9,060 bases of DNA from Bacillota bacterium. GTDB lineage: Bacteria; Bacillota; Thermosediminibacteria; Thermosediminibacterales; Thermosediminibacteraceae. The position numbers and the translations under genes were made by a program. Positions 1 through 5,724 of this stretch are shown in pieces. Location: positions 1 to 9,060 of the forward strand of contig QGUT01000058.1 of assembly GCA_003242255.1 (NCBI GenBank), in the 5' to 3' direction. The stretch's first letter is position 1. Every line of letters begins with the position of its first letter. A model generated the notes under the pieces. It was not told the DNA's origin, did not search any database, and saw only the letters and a program-made list of their open reading frames with translations.

Positions 1-17
1 TCCAAAGCACTAAATAA

Positions 18-140
18 GGGCAGGAAGAATCCACCTGCCCTCTTTACCGCAATGCTCTAAAGAGACCTTATAGGCTTACGCCATAAGGTGAGAAGATGAA
101 TTCTTCTACTTTTTAGCTTAAATATTCTCTTTTCAATTAC
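18..140 (-). promoter_or_regulatory. Structured mRNA leader, probably the L20-type infC leader
   Basis: Downstream of the promoter at 148-177 the minus-strand transcript can fold into four consecutive hairpins. One is AGAAGA/TCTTCT (91-107). One is ACCTTAT..ATAAGGT with an inner GGC-GTAA-GCC, a GNRA tetraloop (65-89). One is CTCTTTA/TAAAGAG (40-64), and the last is GGGCAGG/CCTGCCC (18-40). No coding frame is evident here. In many Firmicutes thrS is followed by infC-rpmI-rplT, whose long leader binds ribosomal protein L20 and controls readthrough. Position, strand and structure fit that leader. The last stem is followed by only a weak T-rich stretch, so attenuation is possible but not shown. 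The controlled gene lies outside the window, so the identity is inferred; a different structured leader cannot be excluded. Confidence 0.5.
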
Positions 141-147
141 CTAGACT

Positions 148-177
148 AATATATCATACATCATTTTATAATGTCAA
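148..177 (-). promoter_or_regulatory. Sigma-A promoter just downstream of thrS
   Basis: A perfect TTGACA -35 (172-177) is separated by 18 bases from a TATATT -10 (148-153). The -10 is preceded by TGA, forming an extended -10 element. It begins 6 bases past the thrS stop codon and points to the left window edge, into the hairpin-rich leader. It would let the next gene be transcribed independently of the thrS T-box. There is no terminator hairpin between thrS and this promoter, so thrS readthrough could also contribute. Confidence 0.75.
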
Positions 178-183
178 TATGCC

Positions 184-2097
184 CTATTTTTTGTCATCTA
201 TCTTTTTCTTTATCTCCAGGACGAACTCCTGAAGAGTCCTGGTACCTACATCGCCCTCTTCCCTCGTCCTCACCGAAACCAGACCTTCGGCCTCTTCTTT
301 TTCTCCAACGATGAGCATATAGGGAATCTTCTGCAACTGAGCTTCCCTTATTTTATAACCTACTTTTTCGTTTCTTTCATCCAGCTCTACCCTTATCTCT
401 TGGTCTTCCAATTCCCTTTTTACCTTTAGTCCGTAGTCCAAAAATTTTTGACTTACCGGAATCACCTTTACCTGCACCGGCGAAAGCCAGACCGGGAATG
501 CTCCCGCGTAGTGCTCTATGAGAATTCCGATGAATCGCTCGAGGCTACCGAATATGGTCCGATGAATCATTACCGGGCGGTGTTTCTCTCCGTCGGCGCC
601 TATATAAGCGAGGTCGAAGCGCTCGGGCATCATGAAATCCAGCTGAATCGTGCCGCACTGCCAGGTCCGACCTATGCTGTCCTTCAGGTGAAAATCTATC
701 TTCGGGCCGTAGAAGGCACCATCGCCTTCATTCACCTTATAGTCGAACCCTTTTTTCTCCAGGGCGTTTCGCAAAGCCGAGGTGGCCTTTTCCCAAAGTT
801 CATCGGGCCCCATAGAATTTTCGGGCCTGGTGGAGAGCTCCACGTGGTAATCAAAGCCGAAAATTTTGTAAACGTAGTCGGCCAGATCTATTACACCTAA
901 AATCTCTTCCTCAATCTGCGAGGGCATCACGTATAGGTGGGCATCGTCCTGGGTAAAGCTCCTGACCCTCATCAAACCGTGGAGAACCCCCGAAAGCTCA
1001 TGCCTATGAACAAGGCCCAATTCCGCCATCCTCAATGGAAGTTCCCGGTAGCTGCGGACCTGGCTTTTATATACCAATATCCCGCCGGGGCAGTTCATGG
1101 GCTTTATGGCGTACCCTTCGCCGTCTATTTCTGTAAAATACATATTAGACTTATAATGATCCCAGTGCCCCGAGCGTTTCCACAGTTCCTCGTTCAGTAT
1201 GATCGGAGTCTTTATCTCCTGATATCCTCTCTTTCTATGTTCCTTTCTCCAAAAATCGATCAATGTATTCCAGAGGATCATTCCTTTGGGATGGAAGAAC
1301 GGAAAACCGGGGCCCTCCTCGTGCATGCTGAAAAGGTCCAGTTCCCTTCCCAACTTCCTGTGATCCCTCTTTTTTGCTTCCTCCATTTTCTTTAAGTACT
1401 CTTCCAGCATCGACTTCTTGGGGAAAGAGGTGCCGTAGATCCTCTGCAGCATTTTGTTGCGTGAATCGCCTCTCCAGTAGGCACCGGCGAGACTTGTGAG
1501 CTTTACGGCCTTTAATCTGCCGGTGGAAGGAACGTGAGGTCCTGCGCACAGATCGACAAACTCGCCGTTTTTGTAAAAGCTAATCTTTGCACCTTCCGGC
1601 AGGTCATTGACCAGTTCCAGCTTGTAGGGCTCTCCCATTTCCTCCAATTTCTTTATGGCTTCTTCCCTCGACACCTCGATTCGCTCAAAGGGATGATCTT
1701 CGGCTATGATCTTTTCCATTTCCTTTTCGATTTTCTCTAGGTCTTCTGGGGTAAAGCTCTCGTCCCGGTCAAAGTCGTAATAAAAACCGTCTTCAATGGC
1801 CGGGCCGATGCCCAATTTGACATCGGGAAAAAGTCGCTTTACTGCCTGGGCCATTACGTGAGAAGTGCTGTGTCTAAACGTCCTTCTTCCTTCTTCGTCT
1901 TCAAAGGTCAGGATCTCCACCTTCGAGTCCTTGTCCAATTTGTAACTCAAATCCACCAGTTCGCCATCGACTTTGGCCACCAGAGCTTCTTTGGCTAATT
2001 TGGGACTTATGTCCCGCGCAACGTCCATGACGGTCACGCCTTTTGGATAGACCCTCTCTTCATCTCCTTTCAAGAGCACTCTCACTTGCTCCTGCAT
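184..2097 (-). CDS. thrS: Threonyl-tRNA synthetase
   Basis: This cytoplasmic class II synthetase charges tRNA-Thr with threonine using ATP. The 637-residue protein has the full family architecture. An N-terminal TGS domain covers about 1-62. The editing domain carries HSTSH (H76, H80) and CAGPH (C184, H188), the four residues that deacylate Ser-tRNA. The catalytic core has the zinc ligands C336 (MNCPG), H387 (DDAHLY) and H512 (MIHRT), with motif 2 around RHELSG and motif 3 around RTIFGSLERF. A C-terminal anticodon-binding domain starts at about 540. I place the start at the ATG at 2095-2097 because GAGGTGG (2104-2110) lies 6 bases upstream. An in-frame TTG two codons earlier abuts that site and is too close to use it. 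Expression is controlled by the T-box leader upstream. No internal defect is visible. Confidence 0.97.
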   Translation of the reverse strand: MQEQVRVLLKGDEERVYPKGVTVMDVARDISPKLAKEALVAKVDGELVDLSYKLDKDSKVEILTFEDEEGRRTFRHSTSHVMAQAVKRLFPDVKLGIGPAIEDGFYYDFDRDESFTPEDLEKIEKEMEKIIAEDHPFERIEVSREEAIKKLEEMGEPYKLELVNDLPEGAKISFYKNGEFVDLCAGPHVPSTGRLKAVKLTSLAGAYWRGDSRNKMLQRIYGTSFPKKSMLEEYLKKMEEAKKRDHRKLGRELDLFSMHEEGPGFPFFHPKGMILWNTLIDFWRKEHRKRGYQEIKTPIILNEELWKRSGHWDHYKSNMYFTEIDGEGYAIKPMNCPGGILVYKSQVRSYRELPLRMAELGLVHRHELSGVLHGLMRVRSFTQDDAHLYVMPSQIEEEILGVIDLADYVYKIFGFDYHVELSTRPENSMGPDELWEKATSALRNALEKKGFDYKVNEGDGAFYGPKIDFHLKDSIGRTWQCGTIQLDFMMPERFDLAYIGADGEKHRPVMIHRTIFGSLERFIGILIEHYAGAFPVWLSPVQVKVIPVSQKFLDYGLKVKRELEDQEIRVELDERNEKVGYKIREAQLQKIPYMLIVGEKEEAEGLVSVRTREEGDVGTRTLQEFVLEIKKKIDDKK

Positions 2098-2139
2098 TGC
2101 CAACCACCTCTTCCCACAACCTGTTTTTTTACTAAAATT

Positions 2140-2171
2140 AAAAACCCCTCGCCCCGCAAGGGACGAGAGGT
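2140..2171 (-). terminator. T-box attenuator terminator
   Basis: On the minus strand, ACCTCTCGTCCC (2160-2171) pairs with GGGGCGAGGGGT (2144-2155) across a four-base loop, using a few G-U pairs. A T run follows. The 5' side lies directly after the T-box element, as needed for mutually exclusive terminator and antiterminator folds. It ends about 40 bases before the thrS start codon. Confidence 0.9.
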
Positions 2172-2344
2172 TTCTCCCGTGGTTCCACCCTCATTTAAAA
2201 CTCTTTTGGCATTAAAGGTGCCACCTGAGGACTCCGAGGCGGTCTTCAGCTTGCTATTCTCAGGACCTTTCCAGCTACCGGCCCCTCTCTGGGAGAAATC
2301 GCAAGCCTACTCTTCTCTTCATAGTCCCTGACTTTATTAGGTTT
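2140..2344 (-). promoter_or_regulatory. T-box riboswitch (threonine) leading thrS
   Basis: The canonical T-box sequence AGGGTGGAACCACGG is present at 2177-2191 (reading leftward). It ends about 80 bases before the thrS start and is followed by an intrinsic terminator. A long stem I is closed by GGACT (2323-2327) pairing with AGTCC (2229-2233). It contains an AGAGAG-type bulge and, near its 3' side, the codon ACC (2241-2243) followed by G. ACC is a threonine codon in the position expected of a specifier. The UGGA of the T-box would pair with an acceptor end UCCA, implying U73 on the tRNA-Thr sensed. Known mechanism: uncharged tRNA-Thr stabilises the antiterminator so thrS is transcribed, and charged tRNA lets the terminator form. 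The boundaries are approximate, with the 5' end set from the promoter. Confidence 0.93.
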
Positions 2345-2350
2345 AGGTTA

Positions 2351-2379
2351 ATTATAATCTCCTCTATTCGTAATGTCAA
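2351..2379 (-). promoter_or_regulatory. Consensus sigma-A promoter of the thrS T-box transcript
   Basis: TTGACA (2374-2379) and TATAAT (2351-2356) are both perfect consensus boxes, separated by exactly 17 bases. The -35 box starts 2 bases beyond the DUF445 stop codon. Transcription would begin near 2344, at the foot of T-box stem I. Such a strong promoter fits a leader whose output is set mainly by attenuation. Confidence 0.93.
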
Positions 2380-2381
2380 GT

Positions 2382-2993
2382 TCAGTAATTGAAAATATAC
2401 AAAAATAACGCCTGGAGGAGGCCTATGAAAAATCCCAGGACTCCGCCGAGGATTTCTATCTGTTTCAATTCTTTTTTTGAAAGCCTTATTATGAGTTCTT
2501 CCAGTTGATTCAAATCAAGGGAATTCAGTTTCTCTTCCACCATCGAACCTAGTTTAAAATTTTCTTTTAGCTTACGTGCCAGATCCTTCTTCAATTCTTC
2601 ATAAACCGCTTCGCCGTTTCGCGCGACCAGATCCTGTAAATAATTCGCTATAACCGATCTAAAAGAGCCCGGCAGATAAACCAGCTTTTCATCGATTTTC
2701 TGTTCAATAATAGTACCAACGCGCGACATTACCTGATACTTCATTTCGTCGGCCGTCAAGCGGTTTACAATATCATCGGAGGAGATTATCTCCTTTTCCA
2801 AAACTTCGCCTATATTTCTCGCTATTTCCTCTCGCCTCTTGGGGATAAGGCCTTGAAATTCCATTCCCAGAATTTTCACCGGCTTCAAAGGCCAAAATAT
2901 CAACCTTATAGCGATTACATTGGTCTGCCACCCTATAAATGCCCCAATTAAAGGCGTCAATACCAGTTGAATTATCGGGTAAAAGTCTTTCAT
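2382..2993 (-). CDS. DUF445 family membrane protein, short form
   Basis: This 203-residue protein matches the DUF445 (YheB-like) N-terminal signature. A hydrophobic segment at about 6-30 contains IGWQTNVIAIRLIFWP, followed by a GMEFQGLIPKRREEIARNIG block at 43-62. The middle (about 63-178) is charged and predicted helical. A second hydrophobic segment (about 181-200) ends the protein. It is therefore anchored at both ends with the middle domain on one side of the membrane. The biochemical function of the family is not established. The length is well below that of B. subtilis YheB (roughly 370-380 residues as I recall), which suggests a compact variant with a shorter middle. The start has AGAGGT (3001-3006) 7 bases upstream. 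The gene lies between the tRNA operon terminator and the thrS promoter, with no visible promoter of its own. Confidence 0.88.
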   Translation of the reverse strand: MKDFYPIIQLVLTPLIGAFIGWQTNVIAIRLIFWPLKPVKILGMEFQGLIPKRREEIARNIGEVLEKEIISSDDIVNRLTADEMKYQVMSRVGTIIEQKIDEKLVYLPGSFRSVIANYLQDLVARNGEAVYEELKKDLARKLKENFKLGSMVEEKLNSLDLNQLEELIIRLSKKELKQIEILGGVLGFFIGLLQALFLYIFNY

Positions 2994-3009
2994 CTCTCAG
3001 ACCTCTTAC

Positions 3010-3030
3010 AAAAAAAGCCCTTCCAAGGGC
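3010..3030 (-). terminator. Intrinsic terminator of the tRNA operon
   Basis: GCCCTT (3025-3030 reading leftward) pairs with AAGGGC (3017-3022) around a two-base GG centre (3023-3024), so in practice a four-base loop. The minus strand then has seven T residues (3010-3016). It lies about 20 bases after the CCA end of the last tRNA. A-rich sequence on the other flank makes the hairpin look bidirectional, but no plus-strand gene ends here. It sits only 16 bases before the DUF445 start codon. Confidence 0.85.
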
Positions 3031-3051
3031 ATTTTTCGCTGAAAATAAAAA

Positions 3052-3126
3052 TGGTGGGCGCTGTAAGGATTGAACTTACGACCTCTTCCGCGTCAAGGAA
3101 GCGCTCTCCCACTGAGCTAAGCGCCC
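3052..3126 (-). tRNA. tRNA-Val (GAC)
   Basis: This is a cloverleaf with acceptor GGGCGCT/AGCGCCC and discriminator A with an encoded CCA. The anticodon stem is CTTCC/GGAAG around the loop TTGACGC, giving anticodon GAC (3092-3094). The T-arm is GTAAG/CTTAC around TTCAATC. It is the last of the seven tRNAs in transcription order. Together with tRNA-Val (UAC) at the front, the operon covers all valine codons. Confidence 0.95.
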
Positions 3127-3134
3127 ACACTATG

Positions 3135-3223
3135 TGGTGCCGGGAACCGGAATCGAACCGGTATGGGTATTGCTACCCCCAGGATTTTAAGTCCTGTGCG
3201 TCTGCCAGTTCCGCCATCCCGGC
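3135..3223 (-). tRNA. tRNA-Leu (TAA)
   Basis: This is a class II tRNA of 89 bases with a long variable arm (GGGTA..TACCC). The acceptor is GCCGGGA/TCCCGGC with discriminator A and an encoded CCA. The anticodon loop CTTAAAA gives anticodon TAA (3187-3189), and the T-arm is ACCGG/CCGGT. It is sixth in transcription order, 8 bases before tRNA-Val (GAC). Confidence 0.96.
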
Positions 3224-3238
3224 CTTATTTCTTAATTT

Positions 3239-3312
<74 letters not shown>

Positions 3313-3327
3313 ACTTAGATAAAAAAA

Positions 3328-3402
3328 TGGAGCGGAAGACGGGATTTGAACCCGCGACCCTCGCCTTGGCAAGGCGATGCTCTACCCCTGAGCCACTTCC
3401 GC
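3328..3402 (-). tRNA. tRNA-Gly (GCC)
   Basis: The acceptor is GCGGAAG/CTTCCGC with discriminator U and an encoded CCA. The anticodon stem TCGCC/GGCGA encloses TTGCCAA, giving anticodon GCC. The T-arm is GCGGG/CCCGT. It is fourth in transcription order. Confidence 0.96.
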
Positions 3403-3407
3403 ACTAC

Positions 3408-3483
<76 letters not shown>

Positions 3484-3493
3484 TTTATAGATA

Positions 3494-3571
3494 TGGCGAC
3501 CCAGAAGGGACTCGAACCCTCGACCTCCAGCGTGACAGGCTGGCGTTCTAAACCGACTGAACTACTGGGCC
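3494..3571 (-). tRNA. tRNA-Asp (GTC)
   Basis: The acceptor is GGCCCAG/CTGGGTC with a G-U at the second pair. The discriminator is G, as usual for tRNA-Asp, followed by an encoded CCA. The anticodon stem CCAGC/GCTGG encloses CTGTCAC, giving anticodon GTC. The T-arm is GAGGG/CCCTT. It is second in transcription order. Confidence 0.96.
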
Positions 3572-3583
3572 GCATACCAATTT

Positions 3584-3659
3584 TGGTGGGCGAAACAGGG
3601 CTCGAACCTGTGACCCCGTGCTTGTAAGGCACGTGCTCTCCCAGCTGAGCTATCCGCCC
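3584..3659 (-). tRNA. tRNA-Val (TAC)
   Basis: The acceptor is GGGCGGA/TTCGCCC with discriminator A and an encoded CCA. The anticodon stem CGTGC/GCACG encloses CTTACAA, giving anticodon TAC. The T-arm is ACAGG/CCTGT. It is the first tRNA of the operon, about 30 bases after the predicted transcription start. The intervening leader is built from GCGA repeats. Confidence 0.96.
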
Positions 3660-3689
3660 TCGCTATCGCGTCGCTCTCGCGCTCGCGAC
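3660..3689 (-). repeat. Five GCGA repeats in the pre-tRNA leader
   Basis: Read on the transcribed (minus) strand, the tetranucleotide GCGA occurs five times in 30 bases, at spacings of 6, 6, 5 and 6. On the plus strand these are TCGC copies beginning at 3660, 3666, 3671, 3677 and 3683. The segment starts about where transcription should begin and ends exactly at the first base of tRNA-Val, so it is the leader removed by RNase P. GTCGC at its start can pair with a downstream GCGAC. It is strongly GC-rich against AT-rich flanks. No function is known to me. Confidence 0.7.
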
Positions 3690-3696
3690 AATTTAA

Positions 3697-3725
3697 AGTA
3701 TACCCGATAATTAATCCTCTGTCAA
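3697..3725 (-). promoter_or_regulatory. Sigma-A promoter of the tRNA operon
   Basis: TTGACA (3720-3725) and TATACT (3697-3702) are separated by exactly 17 bases on the minus strand. Transcription would start near 3689-3690, about 30 bases before tRNA-Val (UAC), and run through all seven tRNAs to the terminator at 3010-3030. Confidence 0.9.
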
Positions 3726-3817
3726 AAACAATGAAATTTCCCTATAACTGTTTTACCGGTTTATCCACAAATTATCACTCGTTTTCTTCGAATATCTAGT
3801 CAATATATCTGTCGCTC

Positions 3818-4009
3818 TTAACTTTTTTCCTCTTTTTGTTCCTTTTCTTTAGCCATCTGCATCAACTTTTTTGCCATGTACCCCCCTATCTTCCCCGTTT
3901 CCCGGGCAGTTAAGTTCTTCCAGCCCCTCTTTTTGATCTCATCCTCCAGTTTTAATTCCCTGGCCACTTCAACTTTCAATTTTTCCAGCTCTTCTTTAGA
4001 TTTGGACAT
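3818..4009 (-). CDS. Small acid-soluble spore protein, alpha/beta type (SspF-like)
   Basis: This small basic protein of 63 residues has the alpha/beta SASP layout. An N-terminal helix contains LKVEVARELKL (11-21), where the family has its germination-protease site around the E-(I/V)-A residues. A short RGWKNLTARETGKIGG segment (28-43) follows, then a second helix (MAKKLMQMAKE) and a charged tail. The GW..L.ARE.G pattern resembles the SspF branch more than the major SASPs. These proteins coat and protect DNA in the dormant spore. The ATG has AGAGGGG about 6 bases upstream. I would expect a forespore sigma-G promoter, but found only a partial match upstream (GCATA near 4070 and a poor -10). The gene implies that the host forms endospores. 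Confidence 0.85.
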   Translation of the reverse strand: MSKSKEELEKLKVEVARELKLEDEIKKRGWKNLTARETGKIGGYMAKKLMQMAKEKEQKEEKS

Positions 4010-4121
4010 AGTTACCCCTCTTGGCTAAGTTTTGTTTACATTAGTCTATGCCGCTACTATTGCTTTTATGCATCATTGCCAAATACACGTATTTTTCTAC
4101 TTCCGGTGCATGGAAATTCTA

Positions 4122-5198
4122 CTATTTTAAAATATCCTCGAAAGCCTTGACCAAAAGTTCGTTCTGCTCCGCCGTGCCGACGCTGATGCGCAGCATATTT
4201 TCCACTTCTTTTCCTTCCGGCTTTCTCACGAGAATTCCCTTTTCCAGGAGTTTTTGGTGCACCACATCTCTCGGCATATCAAACTTGCACAAGAGGAAAT
4301 TGGTTGAGCTGGGATACACCGTGACACCGGGCAATTTCTTCAGCTTGGCCTTTAAATCTTCTCTGGCCCTTATTATTTTCTCTTTTACATCCTCCACCCA
4401 ATCCATGCGTTTTAACACTTCAACTGCAGCTATCTGGGAAAAAAGGCTCACGTTGTAAGGGGGTTTTACTTTATAGAATTCTTCGATTATGTTTTCTTCC
4501 GCCACCGCGTAACCGATCCGGAGGCCTGCCAGAGAAAACACTTTGGAAAAGGTCCTGATTATGACCAGGTTCGGAAATTGGGAAATCATATTTATTAAGG
4601 TCTTCCCGCCGAATTCAAAATAGGCCTCATCTACAGCCACGATGCCGTTAAAATCCTCCAACAACTCAAAGATGTCGGAGTCGTTGAAATAATCTCCGGT
4701 AGGATTGTTTGGATTGCAGAGGAACATCACCTGGGGTTCATCCTTTTTGAAGTGGCTTTTTATTTTCGGCAAGTCCAGCTTCCAGATGCATCCCTCGGGA
4801 CCTTCATCCAAAAGCAGCGGAACGCGGATCACTTTAGCGCCGGAAACGGCCGAAAATATTTCATAACTCGAAAAAGATGGAACGGGTATGATAACTTCTC
4901 TTCCCGGCCCGGCATAAGCCAGGGCTATATCGTATATGATCTCGTCCGCTCCGCTGCCTACAAAGATTTTTTCAGGCTCAACTCCCAAGTATGACGACAG
5001 AGCCTCCTTCAGTTCGTCGCAGCTCGGGTCGTAATAAAAGTTGAAATTTTCTTTTCTGACCCTTTCAAAAATGGCCTCTTTTAGATCTTCCGGCAGGTCG
5101 TACGGGCTTTCATTGGCATGAAGTCTTATTACTTCTTTTTCTTTAGCAGGCTTATAAGGAAGAAGGGATAAAAGGTCTTCCCTTTTGTAATTGTCCAT
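4122..5198 (-). CDS. hisC: Histidinol-phosphate aminotransferase (HisC-type, PLP fold type I)
   Basis: This is a 358-residue cytoplasmic aminotransferase. The family converts imidazole-acetol phosphate plus glutamate to histidinol phosphate in histidine synthesis. Visible signatures are the N-terminal LHANESPY (27-33), GSGADEII (81-88), CNPNNPTG (161-168) and DEAYFEF (190-196). PLP-binding K219 lies in TFSK, with R227 in LAGLRIGY and the substrate-carboxylate R337 in LRISVG. I chose the ATG at 5196-5198 because GGAGGT (5208-5213) lies 9 bases upstream. The in-frame GTG seven codons earlier precedes that site and lacks one of its own. The gene stands alone rather than in a his operon, so a broader role with aromatic amino-acid substrates, known in some HisC relatives, is possible. 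Confidence 0.9.
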   Translation of the reverse strand: MDNYKREDLLSLLPYKPAKEKEVIRLHANESPYDLPEDLKEAIFERVRKENFNFYYDPSCDELKEALSSYLGVEPEKIFVGSGADEIIYDIALAYAGPGREVIIPVPSFSSYEIFSAVSGAKVIRVPLLLDEGPEGCIWKLDLPKIKSHFKKDEPQVMFLCNPNNPTGDYFNDSDIFELLEDFNGIVAVDEAYFEFGGKTLINMISQFPNLVIIRTFSKVFSLAGLRIGYAVAEENIIEEFYKVKPPYNVSLFSQIAAVEVLKRMDWVEDVKEKIIRAREDLKAKLKKLPGVTVYPSSTNFLLCKFDMPRDVVHQKLLEKGILVRKPEGKEVENMLRISVGTAEQNELLVKAFEDILK

Positions 5199-5236
5199 GC
5201 ACCACTTACCTCCATTCACGCTTTAAATTAATAAAA

Positions 5237-5266
5237 ACTATAACACGAGTCGCGAAAAAAAGTCAA
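5237..5266 (-). promoter_or_regulatory. Promoter of hisC
   Basis: TTGACT (5261-5266) and TATAGT (5237-5242) are separated by 18 bases on the minus strand, about 40 bases before the chosen hisC start. It is back to back with the plus-strand promoter at 5285-5313, with 18 bases between the two -35 boxes. Confidence 0.7.
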
Positions 5267-5284
5267 TGAAAGTGAGCAAACTAA

Positions 5285-5313
5285 TTGATAGCAGCAGAGA
5301 GTTTTGATATAAT
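5285..5313 (+). promoter_or_regulatory. Promoter of the Nfu-domain gene
   Basis: TTGATA (5285-5290) and a perfect TATAAT (5308-5313) are separated by 17 bases. Transcription would begin near 5320, giving a leader of about 35 bases. Confidence 0.85.
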
Positions 5314-5355
5314 TTCCCGTACAAAATATATTTTTACGAAAGGAAGTGCTTCACC

Positions 5356-5580
5356 TTGAAGGAAAAGGTTGAACAGGTTTTAAATAAGATACGTCCATCT
5401 TTACAGGCCGACGGCGGCGATGTGGAACTGGTAGACGTGGACGAAAAGAACGGCATCGTCAAAGTTAGGCTGACCGGAAGTTGCTTCGGCTGCCCGTTTT
5501 CAACTTTAACCCTCAAAAACGGCATCGAGCAGGTTTTAAAAGAAGAGGTGCCCGAAGTCAAAGAGGTACAGGCAGTGTAG
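5356..5580 (+). CDS. Free-standing NifU C-terminal (Nfu) domain Fe-S carrier
   Basis: This 74-residue protein consists only of the Nfu domain: a helix with IRPSLQADGGDVELV (12-26), a beta hairpin, then GSCFGCPFST (41-50) with the C43-x-x-C46 pair, followed by a helix ending in a valine- and glutamate-rich tail. Nfu proteins bind a labile [4Fe-4S] cluster between two subunits through this CxxC and pass it to target apoproteins. The start is the TTG at 5356, with GGAAGTG about 7 bases upstream; no in-frame ATG precedes it. The gene has its own promoter and a strong terminator. It is therefore a separate unit about 145 bases upstream of iscR, in the same direction and probably serving the same pathway. 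Confidence 0.93.
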   Translation: MKEKVEQVLNKIRPSLQADGGDVELVDVDEKNGIVKVRLTGSCFGCPFSTLTLKNGIEQVLKEEVPEVKEVQAV

Positions 5581-5598
5581 GCCAATTCGCGTTTTTGG

Positions 5599-5640
5599 CA
5601 CCGCTTTTTAAGTTCTGCTTAAAAAGCGGTGTTTTGTTTT
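5599..5640 (+). terminator. Strong intrinsic terminator after the Nfu gene
   Basis: CACCGCTTTTTAAG (5599-5612) pairs perfectly over 14 bases with CTTAAAAAGCGGTG (5618-5631) around a 5-base loop. TTTTGTTTT follows. It separates the Nfu gene from the isc operon, whose promoter begins 8 bases further on. Confidence 0.95.
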
Positions 5641-5647
5641 GACCAGC

Positions 5648-5676
5648 TTGACATTCCTATAAATCTGGAGTATATT
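5648..5676 (+). promoter_or_regulatory. Promoter of the iscR-iscS-iscU-mnmA operon
   Basis: A perfect TTGACA (5648-5653) is separated by 17 bases from TATATT (5671-5676). It lies about 50 bases before the iscR start and is embedded in the inverted repeat described separately. No other promoter is evident before mnmA, so it probably drives all four genes. Confidence 0.88.
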
Positions 5677-5708
5677 ATAAACAGAAAACCAACTAAAACG
5701 ATAGGAAT
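5653..5708. promoter_or_regulatory. Putative Rrf2/IscR operator: 8-bp inverted repeat around the -10
   Basis: ATTCCTAT (5653-5660) overlaps the end of the -35 box and the spacer. Its exact complement ATAGGAAT (5701-5708) lies just before the iscR ribosome binding site. The arms are 40 bases apart, so they could be two half-sites or parts of two separate operators. The GGAATT-ending right arm resembles, from memory, the binding motif of CymR, a Firmicutes Rrf2 regulator. Autorepression of isc operons by IscR is established in E. coli. That this is the operator here is inferred from position only. Confidence 0.4.
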
Positions 5709-5724
5709 TGAGGGGCGATAAAAA

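Noticed and set aside
448..1740. Several plus-strand open frames of 68-152 codons and a second minus-strand frame at 1235-1549
   Set aside because: All lie within thrS in other frames, lack ribosome binding sites and resemble no family. thrS is intact and accounts for the region.
2086..2331. An 81-codon plus-strand frame across the thrS leader
   Set aside because: The interval is fully explained by the T-box riboswitch on the other strand, and no ribosome site or promoter supports the frame.
4030..4075. Possible sigma-G promoter for the spore protein gene
   Set aside because: GCATA would fit a sigma-G -35, but the best -10 at the right distance (CATAGAC) misses several key bases, so I did not list it as a feature.
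4081..4094. AAATAC-AC-GTATTT palindrome downstream of hisC
   Set aside because: The two-base centre makes it a poor hairpin and no T run supports termination. It is AT-rich and could be chance, and it sits at no recognisable promoter.
5217..5219. GTG start for hisC
   Set aside because: The only good ribosome binding site (5208-5213) lies downstream of this codon, so it must serve the ATG at 5196-5198.
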